DNA of 64,000 nucleotides, from assembly GCF_001077535.1 (NCBI RefSeq), contig NZ_CP011968.1, forward strand, positions 2,418,001-2,482,000, given 5' to 3'. The DNA is from Clostridioides difficile ATCC 9689 = DSM 1296 (GTDB lineage: Bacteria; Bacillota; Clostridia; Peptostreptococcales; Peptostreptococcaceae). The notes under the pieces were generated by a model. It saw only the letters and a list, made by a program, of their open reading frames with translations, searched no databases and had not been told where the DNA came from. Shown here in pieces: positions 55,952-64,000 of this stretch. The position numbers and the translations under genes were made by a program. How positions within the stretch are numbered: the first letter of the stretch is position 1; each line of letters starts with the position of its first letter.

Positions 55952-57745
55952 CTATATAGCTCTAGTGTAAACTTTTAACCATTCTCTTTCTTCATCAGTT
56001 AAGAAAGGTGATATTTTATCATAAACTAACTTATGATACCAGTTTAAATAATCTTTTTCATCCTTATTCATTAATTCTGGTACTATACCATCTAAGTCAA
56101 TAGGAGCTAACGTAACAACTTCAAATTCCATAAATTGACCATAGAAATTCTTTTCAGCTTTTCTAACTACAATTTCATTCTCTGTTCTTATACCATGAGA
56201 ACCTTCTATATATATACCTGGTTCATTAGTAGTTACCATTCCTTCTTCAAGAACTGCACTATCAAATCTTTCAGGTACTACTCTCCATCTAAATCCATTT
56301 GGAGCTTCGTGAACATTTAGCACAAATCCTATACCATGTCCAGTTCCACATTGATAATCAATTCCCATATTCCACATGCAACTTCTAGATAGTATGTCTA
56401 AGTTATATCCTCTACAACCATGCAAGAACTTAGCCTTAGAAAGATTTATCATTCCTCTTGCTACAGAAGTAAAGTGTAGTTTTAATTCATCACTTATAGG
56501 TCCTAAAACTGTAGTCCTAGTTATATCAGTAGTTCCATCATAATATTGTCCACCTGAATCTACTAAAAATAATCCTTCTGCCTCTAATTTATAATTTGAC
56601 TCTGGAGTTGCACTATAGTGCATCATTGCAGCATGCTCTTTATATGCAGCAATTGTATTGAAACTTGGCTCAAAGAAACCTTCTTGCTCTCTTCTTAAGT
56701 CCTCTAATTTTTGAGTAGCACTTATTTCAGTGATTTCCATCTTACCTACATTTTTCTTTAACCAGTACATAAATTTAGTGAAAGCTACACCATCTTTTAC
56801 ATGTGAATTTCTTATATTTTCTAATTCTACCTCATTTTTTTGAGCTTTAAAAAACATTACTGGATTGAACTCATCAACTTTCTCAACTTCACAAGGTATA
56901 TTATTGTAAATTGTATAACTAAGCTTAGTTCCATCTAATAAAACTTTTTCAGTTTTGTCTATATTTTTTACAAATTCATACACATCATTATATGGCTTTA
57001 TTTGAACATTTTCCTTAGCTAGTTCATTTAGTATTTCTTCATTTAACTTACTTTCATCAACAAATAGATAAACTTCTTTTAAAGTTATTACTGCATAAGA
57101 AAGTACAACTGGATTATATTTAACATCTCCACCTCTTATATTGAATAACCATGCTATATCATCAAGAGTAGTTATTACATGAGTAGAAGTACCTTTTTCA
57201 CTCATTTTTTCTCTTAATCTAGCTAATTTTGAGCTAAAACTTTCTCCACAATATTTAACATCTAATAAAAATGCTTTACTATCTGATAAAGCAGGTCTAT
57301 CTGGCCATATACTATCTATTAAATCATACTGATATTCTATCTTTATACCTTTTTTAGATAATTTTTCAGCTAATGTAGCTCCTTCTCTAGCAGATATAAC
57401 TCTACCATCAAATCCTAAAGTTCCTCCTTCAGGAATATTTTTATATAAATATTCATCTGTAGTTGGGCAACCTTCTTGTCCCATTTTGAATAATTTTATT
57501 GTACTTCCTTCTAATTGAGATTCTGCCTGTATAAAATATCTTCCATCTGTCCATAACCCAGCTTCGTCTTTAGTCACAATAACCGTCCCTGCTGAACCAT
57601 TAAACCCTGATATAAATTCTCTTGATTTGAAGTAATCTCCTACATATTCACTTTGGTGATTATCAGAAGATGGAATCATATAGGCATCTATATTTTTTTC
57701 TTCCATAAATTTTCTTAATCCACTTAATCTATCTTTTATATTCAC
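55952..57745 (-). CDS. Xaa-Pro aminopeptidase (M24B)
   Basis: The 597-residue enzyme removes N-terminal residues ahead of proline. It has the creatinase-like N-terminal domains and the C-terminal pita-bread fold with metal ligands in LVDSGGQYYDGTTDITRT (two Asp), GTGHGIGFVLNVHE (His), TNEPGIY (Glu) and ENEIVV (Glu). The length is that of the long, three-domain Xaa-Pro aminopeptidase, like APP1. It starts at GTG 57745 behind GAGGAGG. It lies between two POT peptide transporters, consistent with degradation of imported peptides. Confidence 0.94.
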   Translation of the reverse strand: MNIKDRLSGLRKFMEEKNIDAYMIPSSDNHQSEYVGDYFKSREFISGFNGSAGTVIVTKDEAGLWTDGRYFIQAESQLEGSTIKLFKMGQEGCPTTDEYLYKNIPEGGTLGFDGRVISAREGATLAEKLSKKGIKIEYQYDLIDSIWPDRPALSDSKAFLLDVKYCGESFSSKLARLREKMSEKGTSTHVITTLDDIAWLFNIRGGDVKYNPVVLSYAVITLKEVYLFVDESKLNEEILNELAKENVQIKPYNDVYEFVKNIDKTEKVLLDGTKLSYTIYNNIPCEVEKVDEFNPVMFFKAQKNEVELENIRNSHVKDGVAFTKFMYWLKKNVGKMEITEISATQKLEDLRREQEGFFEPSFNTIAAYKEHAAMMHYSATPESNYKLEAEGLFLVDSGGQYYDGTTDITRTTVLGPISDELKLHFTSVARGMINLSKAKFLHGCRGYNLDILSRSCMWNMGIDYQCGTGHGIGFVLNVHEAPNGFRWRVVPERFDSAVLEEGMVTTNEPGIYIEGSHGIRTENEIVVRKAEKNFYGQFMEFEVVTLAPIDLDGIVPELMNKDEKDYLNWYHKLVYDKISPFLTDEEREWLKVYTRAI

Positions 57746-57911
57746 AACAAGACCTCCTCGAAATAATAGTTTGAATAACTAAATATATAAGTATGTAAAG
57801 TTTATTACATAAATATTTTTTGTATAATTTATATAAATCTTATACACTCTAATTATCACAATTATAATTTTAATTATAATATCTATTTGTGTAAAGCTTT
57901 TTTTCATAATC

Positions 57912-57957
57912 AAAGAGGAAATTACATTTAATTTTATATTTAAATGTAACTTCCTTT
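57912..57957 (-). terminator. Hairpin downstream of the second POT gene
   Basis: AGGAAATTACATTTAA pairs with TTAAATGTAACTTCCT with one mismatch. The T-run on the - strand is weak (CCTCTTTGATT). Confidence 0.5.
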
Positions 57958-57997
57958 ATTTAAAGTAATTCATTTATTTACAATAATTCGTCATGAA

Positions 57998-59389
57998 TTA
58001 TTTTTCTTTTGTTAGTAAATCCATAGCCATTAATCTTGTTAATACATTTCTTATTCCCAATAATATTAAACCAAATATTATTAAAACTGTTGCTATTCCT
58101 CCAAATATCTGTAAAAAACCAAGTGTGGCTGTAAAACCAGCAATCTTTCCTGATAATAAACTTGCAAAAAAACTTGTTAGATACCAGGCTCCCATAGACA
58201 ACGTAGCATACTTAGCTGGAGCTAATTTATTGAACATTGCAAGTCCTATAGGAGATAAGAATAATTCACCTACTGTTGTAAATATATAAGTCAATACTAT
58301 AAACAATATACTAGCCTTTACCATTCCATCTGGACCATTAGCTAATGTAGCAAATACCATAACTATAAACCCAACACCCATTATTATCATTCCTAATCCC
58401 ATTTTAACTGGAATAGAGAAATCACCTCTTTTGGTATGAGATAATTTAACCCATAGGGTAGCTAATACTGGGCATAAAGCCACACATAATATAGCATTTA
58501 GTGATGTAAGCCATGCTACTGGCATTTCAAATCCAAATAGAGTTCTATTTACATTATCCCTTACATAAATCATAAAAGAACTTTGTGTTTGATAGTATGC
58601 TGTCCAGAATAAGACCACAAATAAAAATAAAATAACCATTGCTATTATCCTATTTTTCTCCAACTTAGTAAGTGGTCCATACTCAATTTTTTCACCTTTA
58701 TTACCTTTAGTCACAGGATATTTTCCGACTTCATTTAATAATTTTGGTGCAAGAAGTGTAAATATAATCATACCTAACATCATGCCTATACCACAAATTA
58801 AAAATGCCATCTTATATCCATAAGATACTATATCTCCACTTGCTCCTCTTACTGCAAATACATTATCAGAAAGCAATCCACATATTATTGGAGCTATAAA
58901 TGCTCCTACATTTACTGCCATATAGAATAAACTGTATGCTGCATCTTTTCTTGACACATCAGTTTTAGGATATATATCCCCAACTATATTTGAGCAACTT
59001 GATTTAAAAAAACCATTTCCTAAAATAATTATTGATAGACCTACCCAAACCATGGCAATAGATGTAGATGAAGCAAATAGTACGAAATCTCCTATTGCTA
59101 TTAAAAGTGCACCTATAGAAATACATTTTTGTTGACCTAAAACTTTATCTGCTAACCAGCCACCGACTAATGGTGTAAGATATATAAGACCTGTAAATAA
59201 GCCAAACATGGATGTTGCTTCTTGAGTAGAAAGACCTAAACCACCTTGAGCTACACTTGCTGTAAAAAATAATACCAATAAAGCTGTTAAACCATAATAA
59301 CTAAATCTTTCCCACAAAATTGTCATGCAAATAAGCCAAAAACTCTTCGGATGACCACTTTTTTTAGATACGCTTTCTGTACTTGACAT
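57998..59389 (-). CDS. POT family peptide transporter
   Basis: The 463-residue protein is a proton-dependent oligopeptide transporter with about 14 helices. It keeps the helix 1 signature LWERFSYYGLTALLVLFF and TPLVGGWLADKVLGQQKCIS in the helix 2-3 region, and AMFNKLAPAKYATLSMGAWY near the C-terminus. It should import di- and tripeptides. ATG 59389 follows AAAAGGGGG. It is transcribed toward the Xaa-Pro aminopeptidase gene but is separated by about 250 bases and a hairpin. Confidence 0.93.
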   Translation of the reverse strand: MSSTESVSKKSGHPKSFWLICMTILWERFSYYGLTALLVLFFTASVAQGGLGLSTQEATSMFGLFTGLIYLTPLVGGWLADKVLGQQKCISIGALLIAIGDFVLFASSTSIAMVWVGLSIIILGNGFFKSSCSNIVGDIYPKTDVSRKDAAYSLFYMAVNVGAFIAPIICGLLSDNVFAVRGASGDIVSYGYKMAFLICGIGMMLGMIIFTLLAPKLLNEVGKYPVTKGNKGEKIEYGPLTKLEKNRIIAMVILFLFVVLFWTAYYQTQSSFMIYVRDNVNRTLFGFEMPVAWLTSLNAILCVALCPVLATLWVKLSHTKRGDFSIPVKMGLGMIIMGVGFIVMVFATLANGPDGMVKASILFIVLTYIFTTVGELFLSPIGLAMFNKLAPAKYATLSMGAWYLTSFFASLLSGKIAGFTATLGFLQIFGGIATVLIIFGLILLGIRNVLTRLMAMDLLTKEK

Positions 59390-59842
59390 AAAAAAACGCC
59401 CCCTTTTGTTTTATAGTTAAATTTAATATTAATATTGCTTTAACCATTTTAGCACATACTTATAATATCATCTTTTCTATGTTTACTCAATAGATTATCG
59501 CCTGTATTTTCATTTTTTTATTATTATTTTTAAAATTATGAAAAATATTATTTTTTTAGTATCTTCAGAAGAAAATCTTAATATATATATATTTAAATAA
59601 CAACTTAAATCTTCAATTCTTTTTTGTTTATTTTTTCATTTTTGTAAATTTTTATTGAAAAAATTCAAATTAAAAATATTTCTTTTTAATGTCTTTTTGC
59701 ATGTTATTTCTTTGTCACTTCATATATATAAATAGATTTTATTGCAAAATAATAAAAGCTATTTTATACTCTCTATATTGAGAGTAAAAATAGCTTTTAT
59801 CCATACAGTTAATTTTTCTTTTTTTTAATAAATTGACTTTAT
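59390..59842. other. Intergenic region between prsA-like and POT genes
   Basis: About 450 very AT-rich bases. A strong hairpin sits at 59752-59802 beside the prsA-like stop; the rest should hold the POT promoter. No gene was seen. Confidence 0.6.
59752..59802. terminator. Terminator of the prsA-like gene
   Basis: AATAAAAGCTATTTTA...ACTCTC pairs with GAGAGT...AAAATAGCTTTTAT. T-rich DNA occurs in both directions. Confidence 0.85.
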
Positions 59843-60985
59843 CTATTCTTTAGCTTTCATTTGATATTTATCTGTAATTTTAACATTATATTTTTCTTTT
59901 AGATTTTGTATAAGTAGGTTTTGTTTTTCTGATGTTAAACTGCTTACTAAATCTGATTTTACCTCTTCAAATGGCTGATATTTTTCATCAGTTTTCTTAA
60001 TTATATGATATCCATAATCACTTTCTACAAGTTTGTTAGATACCTCTCCCTTCTTCAATGCAAAGGCTGCTTTTTCAAAAGATTCCACCATCTGACCTTT
60101 ACCAAAGAAACCTAAATCTCCACCTGATTCTGCACTACTATCTTCAGAGTATTTTTTAGCTAGAGTAGCAAAATCTTCCCCAGCTTGGGCTTTTTTAAGT
60201 ATTTCTTCAGCTTCTTTCTTAAGTTCAGCTTTTTTGCTACTACTAACTTGCTTACCTTTATCATCAACAGTTTTTATTAAAATATGTGAAGCTCTAACTT
60301 GTAAATAATTGCTCTTGTTTTTATTGTAATAGTTCTCTGCTTCTTTATCAGTAACTTTTGATTTTTCATTTAAATATTTTGATGCTACTAGCTCTTTTTT
60401 CATATCATCTTTTATATATTTTTCAGTCAAATCAAACTGTTTTAAAAACTCTTCTTTAGTCATTCCCATTGCTGATTCTATACTACTCATTAAATTATTA
60501 TACTGAGCATCTAGTTGGTCATTAGTTATACTTATTTTCTCTTTTGCTGCTTCAGAGGATAATATATCAGATGTAATCATAGTTTCAATCATATTTGATT
60601 CATATGAACGTATTTCGTCATCAGTCATAGTAGTTTTTGCATTTAAATAAAATAATGGCTCCATTCTCTTTCTTAACATTTCACCTGTTATTTTTTTATC
60701 CCCAATAGTAGCTACTACCTCACTGCTATTATAGTGTTTTGAAGTAGCAGGCAATTTTCTTCCAGCTTCTTTGCCAAAAATATAGCCTCCACCTAAACAT
60801 ATAGCTCCTACTGCAACAATTGCTACAATAGCTTTAAGTGTTTTGTTGTTTAGCTTTATTTCCCTTTTTTTAACTTTGTTATCAGTATTTTTTTCATCTG
60901 ACACATCATCTTTTTTAGAATTTACATTATCTGAATTTTTAGATTCATCTAATGTATTTTCTTTTGGATTTTTTTCTTCAGACAT
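59843..60985 (-). CDS. PrsA-type parvulin peptidyl-prolyl isomerase
   Basis: The 380-residue protein has a charged cytoplasmic N-terminal tail (residues 1-45), one membrane segment (ATAIVAIVAVGAICLGGGYIF-like, ~48-68), a SurA-type chaperone domain and a parvulin domain from RASHILIKTVDDKG to GYHIIKK (residues ~230-345). It helps secreted proteins fold outside the membrane. Unlike B. subtilis PrsA it has no clear lipobox, so it is anchored by its helix. ATG 60985 follows AAGGAGGG. Confidence 0.92.
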   Translation of the reverse strand: MSEEKNPKENTLDESKNSDNVNSKKDDVSDEKNTDNKVKKREIKLNNKTLKAIVAIVAVGAICLGGGYIFGKEAGRKLPATSKHYNSSEVVATIGDKKITGEMLRKRMEPLFYLNAKTTMTDDEIRSYESNMIETMITSDILSSEAAKEKISITNDQLDAQYNNLMSSIESAMGMTKEEFLKQFDLTEKYIKDDMKKELVASKYLNEKSKVTDKEAENYYNKNKSNYLQVRASHILIKTVDDKGKQVSSSKKAELKKEAEEILKKAQAGEDFATLAKKYSEDSSAESGGDLGFFGKGQMVESFEKAAFALKKGEVSNKLVESDYGYHIIKKTDEKYQPFEEVKSDLVSSLTSEKQNLLIQNLKEKYNVKITDKYQMKAKE

Positions 60986-61095
60986 TAATACCCTCCTTAA
61001 TTTTAATTGTACAATACTTCACCTTTATTATTTTACATTAAAATAATATTAAATGTGTGAATCAGAAATGAAACTCTTATGAATTTAAAATGAAA

Positions 61096-62139
61096 TTAAA
61101 TACTTCTCAAACTATACCTTATAAAGTTTCTTCCTACTTTTGTATCTCCATATTTTAACATTTGTATAACTTCATTCTTTTCCTTTTGCAAATAAATGGC
61201 ACATTCTTCTAAAGACTTAAATATTTCTAAAATGTCACCTTTTTTATTTACTAATTCAACTTTTTTCTTTCCACCTCTTTTGATTATAGACTTATATTTT
61301 TTAAAATATTCATCATATTCTTCATCAATACATTCAAATCTATAATTCATTTTTAATGCTTCAATTTTATCATTTGTCAAAATTTCATTTCTTTTTTCAT
61401 TAGAAAGCCTTATACTAAATATTTTATTGTTTAGAATATTAAATATCTCAGATGGAGATTTGCTATTATCGAGATAGCTCCATTCACTTTTGCAGTATTC
61501 ATCTATATTTAATACTTCACTTAAATAATTTATTGCATCTCCAAAGTAATCCATATATCCATATTTTAAATTTTCTCTTATGTACCCTAATGGAACTTTG
61601 AGTTTTTTACTACACTGTATATGAGTGTCAAAAACCCACTCTTCTTTAGTATACAAGTTTATAGCTTTTATACTTTTTCCTCTTTTTATTTTAATTTCTT
61701 TTATGTACTCTAAATCTTCTTCTGTCAAACATTCACTTACTTCTTTTTCTTCAATAACATTTTTTTCTAGATTATAATTTTCATTTTGGTCAAGTCCTTC
61801 AAACTTATTTAAATCTATTTTTTCACCTTCAACTTGAACTTCTTTTTTACATAATTCTATGTTTTTATCATTAATAATTGCTTCTTTATCATCTAATTTT
61901 ATGGTATTTTCACTAATTAACCAATCTTCTTCTATTATTTTTTCTTCTATTTCATTGTCATCATTTACTACTTCTACTTTAGTTAATATTTCATTATCAA
62001 TATTAACTACAACTCCTTCTTCATCTATCAACTTTTCTTCAGATAATATTTTTTCGTTTTTTAATATTACTTCACCTTCTTCTTTTACTGACTCACTTTT
62101 TTGTCTTTTTTTCACAATACCAAACCACTTTTTTAACAC
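61096..62139 (-). CDS. NUMOD1-like protein with acidic N-terminal region
   Basis: The 347-residue protein has a very acidic, low-complexity N-terminal half (residues ~12-150) and two C-terminal modules that look like nuclease-associated modular domains. One is KAINLYTKEEWVFDTHIQCS (~residue 160); the other is VELVNKKGDILEIFKSLEEC, then YLQKEKNEV and GRNFIRYSL (~290-345). NUMOD units bind DNA in homing endonucleases, but no nuclease domain is present here. The function is unknown. It starts at GTG 62139 behind TTAGGAGGA. Confidence 0.72.
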   Translation of the reverse strand: MLKKWFGIVKKRQKSESVKEEGEVILKNEKILSEEKLIDEEGVVVNIDNEILTKVEVVNDDNEIEEKIIEEDWLISENTIKLDDKEAIINDKNIELCKKEVQVEGEKIDLNKFEGLDQNENYNLEKNVIEEKEVSECLTEEDLEYIKEIKIKRGKSIKAINLYTKEEWVFDTHIQCSKKLKVPLGYIRENLKYGYMDYFGDAINYLSEVLNIDEYCKSEWSYLDNSKSPSEIFNILNNKIFSIRLSNEKRNEILTNDKIEALKMNYRFECIDEEYDEYFKKYKSIIKRGGKKKVELVNKKGDILEIFKSLEECAIYLQKEKNEVIQMLKYGDTKVGRNFIRYSLRSI

Positions 62140-62660
62140 TCAATGTTCCTCCTAATACTTTATTACTATTCTATACTATCATATAAAATATTACTGTTCT
62201 CATAAATCACTTAATTTTCATATGTTTTTGATATGATACTCCCCATGTTTAAAGAAAAGATATTCAAGTGAAAAAGATGACCTATTTCTAGTAGCCCAAC
62301 ATGACATCAAACTTAAGATATGCAATTACTGTTCCTAAACTAATCCATACATCAATTTAGGCTAGTAGATTTTTACTTTCTACACCACTATCAAAAAACT
62401 TACTATTATACTTAGGATACAATTTAACATTTACATAAATAGACTATATTATCATTTGATTTGTATTTATTGCCCATAATGGTATTATATATTAATTATT
62501 TACATAATCCAACAATTTCTATCTATCACCTTATATCTTATATGTAAAAATATATTCAATAATAATTATAAATAACAAAAATGGATTTAATTAATCATAT
62601 AGACCTTGAAACTCAACATGATTAATTAAATCCATTATAATTAATATAAAAAATTTAAAA
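62140..62660. other. Long intergenic region
   Basis: About 520 bases. It contains a terminator at 62579-62637; the remaining ~430 bases are AT-rich without a gene that I can support. Confidence 0.6.
62579..62637 (-). terminator. Terminator of the DUF2238-like gene
   Basis: AATGGATTTAATTAATCAT and its exact complement form a 19-bp stem, followed on the - strand by TTTTTGTTATTT. Confidence 0.85.
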
Positions 62661-63218
62661 CTATATATTAGATTTTTTTACTATAAAAGGAATAGTTATA
62701 ATTGTACCTATTAAAGCATCTACCATATCAATCATAGTATCTTCTAACCCTCCGGCCTGTGTAGTAGTCCCAACAAAAGTATCCATTAAAAATTCACCTA
62801 TTTCCCATAAACTCGCTACTCCCATACTAAACATAAATAAAAATATAACTAAAAACACTTTACTCATTTTACTTATCTCTCTTTGTGTATAAAAGTATTT
62901 AATTATAGAAAAAGCCACAATACAAGATATTATACCTGACCATAAATGCAAAAAATCATCATAATAATTTATATCATAAAAATTAAAACAAGTACCTAAC
63001 AATGATGAAAACATTATAAATAAAGCAAGCATTATATATAATTCTTTACTCAATAATCTTTCAGTTTGCTTATTTATAAAACTCAAAATGAAAGTACCAA
63101 CTAAACTAATTGCTACTAGACCTAGACTTCCATATTCTTTGTTTGCTACAAAAAATACGGCAGATAAAATATAAACTATATACAATAGTATAGTTATTGG
63201 CTTTAAAAGTTTATTCAT
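62661..63218 (-). CDS. DUF2238/YjdF-like membrane protein
   Basis: The ~185-residue protein has about five membrane helices. Conserved polar residues lie at the membrane edges: YYDDFLHLWSG (residues ~86-96) and SLWEIGEFLMD followed by GGLEDTMIDM (~137-168), the pattern of the YjdF/DUF2238 family. The function of the family is unknown. The start is ATG 63218 about ten bases after GGAAGG; a GTG two codons upstream is possible. Confidence 0.78.
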   Translation of the reverse strand: MNKLLKPITILLYIVYILSAVFFVANKEYGSLGLVAISLVGTFILSFINKQTERLLSKELYIMLALFIMFSSLLGTCFNFYDINYYDDFLHLWSGIISCIVAFSIIKYFYTQREISKMSKVFLVIFLFMFSMGVASLWEIGEFLMDTFVGTTTQAGGLEDTMIDMVDALIGTIITIPFIVKKSNI

Positions 63219-63245
63219 ATACACTTTACCTTCCTAAAAATAATT

Positions 63246-64000
63246 TTATAATAACTTAGGATTAACATCATTATCACCATGTCCATAAAGTTTTAATGGC
63301 TTAAGAGCTGGTCCTTCAAGTATATTTCCCTTATAGTCAAATCTAGAACCATGACATGGACAGTCCCATGTTTTTTCTTCACTGTTAAAATTAAGTTCAC
63401 ATCCTAAATGAGTACATGTAGTGTCTACAATATAAAAATCTCCATTATCATCCTTATATACACCATATCTTTTTCCATCAATATTAACAATCTTTCCTTC
63501 TCCATTATTTTTAGGCATATCTCCACTACCTATTTTTAATTTTCCACTTACATAATTTATTGCTACGTTTGCATTTTCCTTTATAAAATCTTTTGAAAAG
63601 TAGCTACCTAGTCTGGATGGATTAAAAGTATCTTTATAATCAGAATTATTATTTATTATTAAATCTTTTATTATTATTCCAGCAGCAGTTCCATTAGTAA
63701 TTCCCCATTTAGAGAACCCTGTAGCTACATAAATATTGTCTTCTCTTTTGTTGATATAACCAATATAAGGAACATTGTCAAAACTCATATTATCTTGAGC
63801 AGACCATTTCCCCTTAAAATCTTTTACCTTAAAGACTTCTTTACCATAATGCTCTAAATCATCAAATATTTCTTTCTCAGTTCCTCCCTGACCAACTTTA
63901 TGGTCTCCTCCTCCAAAAATCAGTAAATTTTCACTTCCATCATTATATTGTCTAAAAGTTATTGATGGGTCATCTATACTTATAAACATACCATCTGCTA
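63246..64000 (-). CDS. FAD-dependent oxidoreductase with Rieske domain (5' part outside)
   Basis: This is the C-terminal ~250 residues of a larger protein that runs off the right edge. The visible part contains the end of a DadA-like FAD oxidoreductase (ENLLIFGGGDHKVGQGG, then VATGFSKWGITNGTAAGIII) and a C-terminal Rieske [2Fe-2S] domain with CTHLGC and CPCHGS. Such fusions, like B. subtilis YhfW, are thought to be amine or amino-acid oxidising dehydrogenases; the substrate is unknown. The frame is open to the last base, so its start is not visible. Confidence 0.9.
   Translation of the reverse strand, partial: ADGMFISIDDPSITFRQYNDGSENLLIFGGGDHKVGQGGTEKEIFDDLEHYGKEVFKVKDFKGKWSAQDNMSFDNVPYIGYINKREDNIYVATGFSKWGITNGTAAGIIIKDLIINNNSDYKDTFNPSRLGSYFSKDFIKENANVAINYVSGKLKIGSGDMPKNNGEGKIVNIDGKRYGVYKDDNGDFYIVDTTCTHLGCELNFNSEEKTWDCPCHGSRFDYKGNILEGPALKPLKLYGHGDNDVNPKLL

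Overview
The window looks like chromosomal DNA of Clostridioides difficile. It is very AT-rich, with strong GGAGG-type ribosome sites and frequent GTG/TTG starts. It carries gene sets typical of that species: a two-gene sinR-sinR' locus, an asrABC sulfite reductase beside an FNT hydrosulfide channel, a sialic-acid (nan) cluster, the germination pseudoprotease genes cspBA-cspC, and a glutamate 2,3-aminomutase with its diagnostic residues Lys332 and Asn369. The species call is inferred from gene content and was not checked against a database.

Layout: 1-6 kb holds a MarR-controlled ABC exporter (cut by the left edge), a beta-carbonic anhydrase, the sin locus, an unknown protein and aroD. From about 6.5 to 13.5 kb lies a decayed Tn916-like conjugative element inserted in or beside a LysR-type gene, of which only the first ~57 codons remain, with a stop. 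The element keeps a broken orf16, orf7, orf8 and xis. Its integrase is cut in two: the N-terminal 116 codons lie on the + strand at the right end and the other 280 codons on the - strand at the left end, as expected from an inversion. A four-gene cargo sits where Tn916 carries tet(M): a Crp/Fnr-like regulator, a nucleotidyltransferase, a protein with a class II aminoacyl-tRNA synthetase-like ending, and a frameshifted GNAT acetyltransferase. A CatB/Vat-type acetyltransferase follows.

From 14.5 to 23.6 kb, all on the - strand, are a radical SAM protein, an anchored alpha/beta hydrolase, a FUSC-type membrane protein, the FNT channel, asrCBA and a Crp/Fnr regulator. From 23.6 to 30.3 kb is the nan cluster (nanE, nanA, nanT, yhcH-like, esterase, ROK kinase, RpiR regulator). 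Next come two zinc-ribbon proteins, a diguanylate cyclase, asnS behind a T-box leader, a small DUF3787-like protein, cspC and cspBA, a VWA/MoxR pair, an AI-2E-family transporter and a small secreted protein. The last part (45.8-64 kb) holds eam, a MocR regulator divergent from an Asp/Glu racemase, a Big2 surface protein, a PTS-IIC-like membrane protein, a TPR protein, a cupin, two POT peptide transporters around an Xaa-Pro aminopeptidase, a PrsA-type foldase, a NUMOD1-like protein, a membrane protein and a Rieske oxidoreductase cut by the right edge.

The most notable unexplained structure is in the cargo of the element. A 57-bp terminator-plus-palindrome module (GGTCA-N2-TGACC) occurs twice, once before the nucleotidyltransferase and once before the synthetase-like gene. 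Both palindromes are centred 32 bp upstream of a TATAAT -10 box that lacks a -35, the geometry of class II Crp/FNR activation, and a Crp-like gene lies just upstream. The asr promoter shows the same geometry with a different palindrome.
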